Shown here one piece after another: positions 58,525 to 64,000 of a stretch of 64,000 bases of DNA. Under the pieces are notes generated by a model. It had not been told where the DNA came from. It worked only from the letters and a program-made list of their open reading frames with translations, and did not search any database. The DNA lies in assembly GCF_030269925.1 (NCBI RefSeq), contig NC_085118.1, forward strand, positions 16,489,001-16,553,000, read 5' to 3'. Each line of letters starts with the position of its first letter. The stretch's first letter is position 1. A program made the translations under genes and the position numbers. This DNA comes from Bombyx mori. Lineage: Eukaryota > Arthropoda > Insecta > Lepidoptera > Bombycidae.

Positions 58525-60369
58525 GTAATAAATACATAATTAATTTCAAAGAAATATAGCACTATAAAATAATTTTTTCGAGAGGTATACAAGAGGAAAG
58601 AGGTTATTAATAAAGCGAGATAAATGCATAATTGAAATACTAGCCTATAGATTATGGTCACAGTCTGAATCGAGTTCGTTGCCGCGTTTCGACTCAGTGC
58701 CTCGTGAGTGCTGCCAACAGGAGGTCTTGCCAATACCTCTACCGTAAATTATTGACAGGACAAGCGCGTGTGACATTCCCGTGACGGTGCGGTGACAGTA
58801 ATGTGAGGACAGTTTGTTGGGTGAGTGAAGACAACGATTTTAGGGGAGATGTGAATTAAAAAAAAAAGAGTTTAATTCGTCGAATGTAGAGTTTACTTTT
58901 TTTTATATTTTATGTCTTGGAGTTTACAGATTGGAATCATAATATGAGTATTTTTGTTTTAATTTTTGTATTCGAACGAGTCGATAAGTGTTTCTTCGAA
59001 ATTAGAATTTGACAATCGAGTAGTCTTTTTTTTAGTAATACAATGTAAAGTGTTAACAAAGAGAGTTGAAATTTCATGAAAATGAATTCAGTAAGTAGAA
59101 CTTTAGTCACTGAGTTTTTTTAATGTACTCTACATTTTTCTTGTTCATTTTGGCTAGATATTTGCTGTTTAGCTGTAAATTAAACATTACTAACGTAGAC
59201 AACGCGGAAAGTCAAACAAAGAGAACTAAGCAAGTGCTCTATTTTTCTTATATCTAGAATTATTCTTGAAAATATAGCAGAAATTATATGTTTTAATGTC
59301 GAATTTGAAAAAAATAGAGTCAATATAGAGTCATTAATTAATGTAAATTATATTTAGTTACTGCGGATTTCATAAATTGTTTTGTGGATGTATTTCTATT
59401 TATATGTGTGCGGTGTATACTCGTAGCTCTGGGATCTGAAGAATAATTGTACTTGTGAATAATCAATTAGATTCATTGTTGGCTGTCACTTGTAAAGTTG
59501 ATGGGTTACTTTGTCATTACGTCAATAGTTTTTCTATTACCATTGTTACCACGATAGAGATGAAACAACAAGCACTATGACTTATTTCTTTGACTTCAAT
59601 TAATAAAAATGGAACTAAACCAGAATAATTGTGGGTTGTTCGAACATAAAATAGTTGTTGAGATATGAAATTTCATACATATTAATTTTAATAGAGTGAT
59701 AGAGTACATTGTAGTTATATAGCGCTCAGAGTCAACACTTGAAAGTAAAGTCAATGTAGAGTTGATGAACTGCTTTTTTCAGTACATCCTCACTGTTGTG
59801 CTCAATATAATAAAGAAACTAGTAATTTTTATTTAGCTTCATTATATGAAAACCTAAATCCAGTAAGCTAAATATTTGTATCGTGACTAATAAACGTTCC
59901 GTTAATGAAAACAAACGCGACCTATTTAATTAACGTAATTTGGAAACGCTACGTAGTGTTTTACAATTGTTTCTCGACTCTATATAGAGCTCTACTTATA
60001 TTCATTAGTATTTTTAAAATTTCAAATAAAAATAACATTTAGATTATTCTAATACGGCTTATGATTGACATTAATTCCATATATAGAGCTCAGGAACGTG
60101 TTCAGAAAAATATTTTGGTACTTCATGTAGAGCAATTTACTATATTATGAAGTTTAAAAAATTTAGTACTAGTTAGTATTTGTATGACTACTAACTAGAA
60201 GATGTGTGACTTCAGTTATCTATCCTGTGGCTATTTCCCCACCATCTGGACTCAGTATAATTCTTGTCATTTCGCAACTTTATCCGTTTCGTAACTCCTG
60301 TACTGATGGTAGCATTTGTATGGGTCGATGCAAGACCTACCATTCTTAAGAGGAGCTAATAAGCTCTTT
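58525..60369. other. AT-rich noncoding DNA
   Basis: No ORF of interest. A moderately GC-richer strip at about 58640-58840 ends with a donor-like ggGTGAGTGAAG, which might be a first-exon edge; this is weak. Confidence 0.3.
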
Positions 60370-60492
60370 TCGGTAGGCAGCGGCTTGGCTCTGACCCTGG
60401 TATTGCTGAAGTCCATGGGCGACGGTAACCACTCACCATCAGGTGGGCCGTATGCTCGTCTGCCTACAAGGGCAATAATTTTTTTTTTTTTT
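60370..60492 (+). mobile_element. Jockey/CR1-like LINE tail
   Basis: cggtaggcagcggcttggct, gacggtaaccactcaccatc, gcctacaagggcaataa, then a T-run instead of the usual A-run. Confidence 0.7.
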
Positions 60493-62040
60493 TACGTTGT
60501 TTTAAGAAACCTGAACTGTAAAAGAAAATATGACTAATTTATCTGCAATTTTGGGTATCGTAAGGTTGACTTTTGATTGGCTGCCAAGCGACAGTCGAAC
60601 CATAAACCAACGAAGGCCTAGCGTTCTAACAGACAGTACTGCGCTCCCTTACGACCCTATTCTATTCGCATAACAACGAGAGTTTTTAAATTTACTGTTA
60701 GTATCAACCCTGCACGCATACCCCTCCACTCTGGCTATTTCTGTTAAAACATCCCAAGGTGAATGGTAAACTAAATGTAATGTTGTTATAACGTGCTACG
60801 GTAAATTATGAAAACCGCGGGAACTTGGCCACTTTTGAGCATAATATGTAAAAGATTTTCTCTTGAATATTTTCCTTTGTGTCTACTCTGGGTTATGGGA
60901 TGCGAACGAGAAAATTTTATGAGAACATTATGTTTTATCCGCAACCAGGATATGGCGAGATTATGAACGCTAATTTTCTCTCTTATACTTATTACGTAAT
61001 TCAGTAACGAGGAAGCTTCAATAGGAATTGAGCTTTTGAAACTATGGGACAGGGCGGAATATTACGAACAGAGCTTAAAGTTTTGCGAGTCATAATTTAT
61101 CTTTATTTGTAAAGTTCAACGGCAAGTTTTATAATGAAAGCCTATGCGTTACATGATATCTTCGATAGGCAACAATATAGCGCAGGGTTTTATTAAAAAT
61201 AAGATAATAGGGATTATGACGAAACTAATTAAGTGATTTAAAAAAATCATGAGTATCTATCTACATGAACAATGAAACACTGAAATGTTTTACTCTTTAC
61301 ATTACTAAGCTCTACATATCGTATTGAAAGTATGCCATGTATACATATTTTGTAAATGTTTGTTTTTGGATGATTTCTGGCGGAGGGTGGCGAGAAAGGA
61401 ATAACCGCTTCAAAAGCACTACCTTTTGGTCAAATAGACGAGACTGTTGTTATACCGTGCATGAAGCAAGCCATGCAAGTGCAGACAGACAACATGGACG
61501 GACAGCAAAAAATAGATTGATAGACCAGACCTAAACAGCAGACCGCAAAAAACCAGACGCTCCAACTAAATTGATCCACATTGCTCGAATATAAACCGAT
61601 TAGATCCGGCAAACAACTTGTAATAGTTATACTCATTTATTACTTTGTTTTTTAAGCATAGATTAATAGACGAAATCGCTACTTAACCATCATTAAATGT
61701 GGTCACAGAAGCTCAATTAAACTCTTAACGCCCTTTCTGAAGCATTAGTTCTAAATCTTATTATAATAATTTGTATATTCAAAATTTATTATATGTTACA
61801 CAATACTCCTTATCTTTGGTTTCAAGATTTAATCTACAACAGAAACAGTAAAAATCACCATCCTTTGCCTAATTATCCAAACCGTCAAAGTTCTATTTGA
61901 GCAAATTCAATGAATCAGTGGCATCTTGGTTTGATACATTTGTGACTGCGTCCGTGACTGATTTATTTTGTTTTCTACAAATAAAGCCCGGCCACGCTCC
62001 GCTGTGACTATCGGTATGAGAAAAGAAAATTGCTAAATAT
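60493..62040. other. noncoding DNA
   Basis: Small ORFs at 61337-61534 (plus) and 61430-61636 (minus) lie opposite each other and match nothing known. About 61655-61720 may be a very old Bm1 (agcatagattaatagacgaa). Confidence 0.3.
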
Positions 62041-62397
62041 GTTTTTTTTTTTTTTTTATTGCCCTTGTAGGCAGACGAGCATACGGCCCACCTGATGGTG
62101 AGTGGTTACCGTCGCTCATGGACTTCAGCAATGCCAGGGGCAGAGCCAAGCCGCTGCCTACCGCTTAATACTCTCCATAAGCCTCGTTTGAAGAAGGACA
62201 TGTCATAGCGCTCGAGAAACACCGTGGAGGGGAGCTCATTCCATAGCCGGATGGTGCGTGGCAAAAAAGATCTCTGGAAGCGCACTGTGGATGACCGCAG
62301 TGGCTCCAGGTAGTATGGATGAACTCTACTCCGGTGGCGAACGGTGCGGTGGTAAAAACGAGATGCCGGTATCATCTCGAATAATTCCTCAGAGCAA
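62041..62397 (-). mobile_element. Jockey/CR1-like LINE 3' end with clear ORF2 C-terminus
   Basis: The minus strand encodes, without a stop, RFQRSFLPRTIRLWNELPST and FKRGLWRVLSGRQRLGSAPG, the C-terminal end of a reverse-transcriptase ORF, followed by the common tail and a T-run (poly(A)). The best copy of this LINE tail in the window; used to identify the others. Confidence 0.82.
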
Positions 62398-62914
62398 TTC
62401 CTGTTAAAATTAATCGCGTACCATCAGTCGAATATTGATGGTACTATAGCTGAAATATTTCCTAGAGAGCCAAGAAACAATCAACCTTCATCACAATCTG
62501 ATGTATGGCTCAGAGAAGCAGGCATGAAATATTTCATTTTAATGACGGTTCGGATTGTTGTGCTCAATTGAGAGTCCATAACTATACGAATGTGCGGTCA
62601 AATATTGATTTAAATTGCGATTGATTGGAAAGAAATTTTCATTCGTACTATGACGTCTTCGGGAACTACGATGTTTGTTAGAGCTACTTTATCTGCCAAG
62701 GTCTCCTCAAGTCGTCAACACGATGAAAAAAATTTTACGGTTTGATGTCTCCTTTATTCAATCATTGTAAACGATTCGGAAATTTTAGAGTTTTCTATTA
62801 AGGTAATAAGTATTATAGTTATAATGTAATTTTGTTATATTTTTTTAAAAGCATAATTAAAATGTTCAAGTTTTAATCTTCCATAAAGTTTTTAATCGTT
62901 TTTTAATAACTTGA

Positions 62915-63010
62915 CAGTCCGATGAGCTTATGGTCCGTGTGATGGTAGATAGTTATCGTAACGCATAGGGATCAGCAATACCACTGGCAAAGCCAAGCCA
63001 CTGCTTAGGG
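62915..63010 (-). mobile_element. old Jockey/CR1-like LINE tail
   Basis: gatgagcttatggtccgtgt, gatggtagatagttatcgta and ggcaaagccaagccactgct follow the tail order but are strongly diverged. Confidence 0.5.
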
Positions 63011-63725
63011 CTGTGGTTTAGAGTATAGGTAATATTTTCTTATCTAACATATACCAAGCTGTAATAAATACAATAATTACATCTCCGATTCGCGTGAGCG
63101 CGTACATTTTTGTATTTCATTAGAGAGTTTCTTTTTTCTATTCTACTAGTAATTATTGTACTTACTCTTTTATTCTGTAAATAGTATAAAAGAAATTTGC
63201 TCTGCGCCCCTTTTTATTTCTCTGCTCATTTCTTTGAAATCACGCAACTAATTTCGATAAGTATGGAAGGTTAATGTTTGTAATTTGTAAATGTTTTTCA
63301 CAAAATAGCTGTCATATAACGATATTATAACTAAAAAAAAACTATTTTCGTGCGCATACATACATGGCTATAGCTAATCAAATTTTGAAAGAACTTGCAA
63401 ATAATAAGCAAAACCAATCAATAAAGCAAAACCAATAACCAATAAATTCGAGAGAATAAGCAAAACCAAACAATTACCATCAATCCGGTACCACTGTAGG
63501 CTTTTCACCGCCTCTTACAATATCGTACTCTATTTACGGACGTGTCCTTCAATACCTTTATTGCTGCCCTAAGTAACGATCAATAGTAAGCAAACTTCAA
63601 TACTACGTACAAATTGTTGAAGAAATATTATACTTTAGAAAATCAAACACATAACATCGAAAGTGGCAAACAATTATCACCATATAAACCTTATTTAACG
63701 GATTTTTACAATGATTTTTATAATT
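63011..63725. other. AT-rich noncoding DNA
   Basis: No gene. A short local repeat of aagcaaaaccaat occurs three or four times at about 63408-63470. Confidence 0.3.
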
Positions 63726-63726
63726 T

Positions 63727-63953
63727 TATTTTTTTAATACACAGATGGCTAAATGAGCTCACAGCCAATCTGCTGTTAAGTAGCTGTCGAAGTCCATAGA
63801 CAGCGTAGATGCCATCACATACCTTGAGACATGATTTAAGTCTAAGTTAGATAGTACAATGGCTGCCTTATCCTTTAAACCAGAACGCATTAGTGCTTCT
63901 TAGAGTGGTGATAGCTACTCGTGTGGGCTCATAAGACGCCCTACCACCAGTAA
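63727..63953 (-). repeat. diverged Bm1 SINE
   Basis: T-rich start, acagatggctaaatgagctc, acagccaatctgctgttaag and the body order to gccctaccaccag. Many substitutions show it is old. Confidence 0.65.
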
Positions 63954-64000
63954 AAAGAGCTCTGCAAATTTCCCTGCTCTTGCAAGCGCCATGAGTAGGA

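Noticed and set aside
58640..58840. First exon of a gene extending rightward
   Set aside because: Only a donor-like GTGAGT and mild GC enrichment; no ORF or downstream exon found within the window.

Overview
This window looks like nuclear DNA of a lepidopteran, most probably the silkworm Bombyx mori or a close relative. It is AT-rich, gene-poor and full of the poly(A)-tailed SINE family known from silkworm as Bm1, together with lepidopteran-type LINEs, a Helitron, a mariner relic, a PIF/Harbinger transposon and an LTR retrotransposon. The species call is an inference from repeat content; no unique marker gene proves it.

Only one ordinary host-type protein gene is clear: an intronless, intact three-RRM ELAV/Hu-family RNA-binding protein of 358 residues on the minus strand (6473-7549), followed on that strand by several kilobases of AT-rich DNA without long ORFs. 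Everything else that codes is mobile-element sequence.

Layout. 0-2 kb: broken mariner transposase, a LINE tail and two copies of a poly(A)-type repeat. 2-6.5 kb: AT-rich, no gene seen. 6.5-7.5 kb: ELAV gene. 8-13 kb: SINE and LINE fragments and an odd tandem duplication with inverted ends (11329-11989). 13.4-19.8 kb: a complete R1-clade non-LTR retrotransposon bounded by a 13-bp target-site duplication, with a UAAUG stop/start overlap between ORF1 and ORF2 and an ORF1 frameshift explained by a 20-bp tandem duplication. 20-34 kb: Bm1 SINEs, LINE tails, truncated R1-type copies (one inside a Bm1 with a 15-bp target duplication, one inside another LINE), a Helitron and RTE-type fragments. 34.7-39.6 kb: an LTR retrotransposon on the minus strand whose two 405-bp LTRs look identical, but whose interior has lost most of pol and carries a Bm1/R1 chimera. 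43.7-44.7 and 54.9-55.8 kb: two 937-bp, almost identical copies of a non-autonomous inverted-repeat element. 45-46.3 kb: two copies of a palindrome-ended element (a third at 20.5 kb). 47.25-53.17 kb: a PIF/Harbinger transposon with recognisable terminal inverted repeats, a decayed DDE transposase on the plus strand and a Myb/SANT-like gene on the minus strand; a 2.9-kb LINE with a 937-residue endonuclease/reverse-transcriptase ORF sits in a transposase intron. 56-64 kb: an inverted Bm1 pair, more SINE/LINE tails and AT-rich DNA.

The region therefore reads as a nested insertion record rather than an operon or pathway. The best leads are the non-autonomous LTR element that seems to have multiplied with a captured SINE/LINE chimera, the inverted-repeat element built around triplicated SINE-like units, the palindrome-ended repeat family and the two-gene Harbinger with its interrupted intron. 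All comparisons were made by eye.
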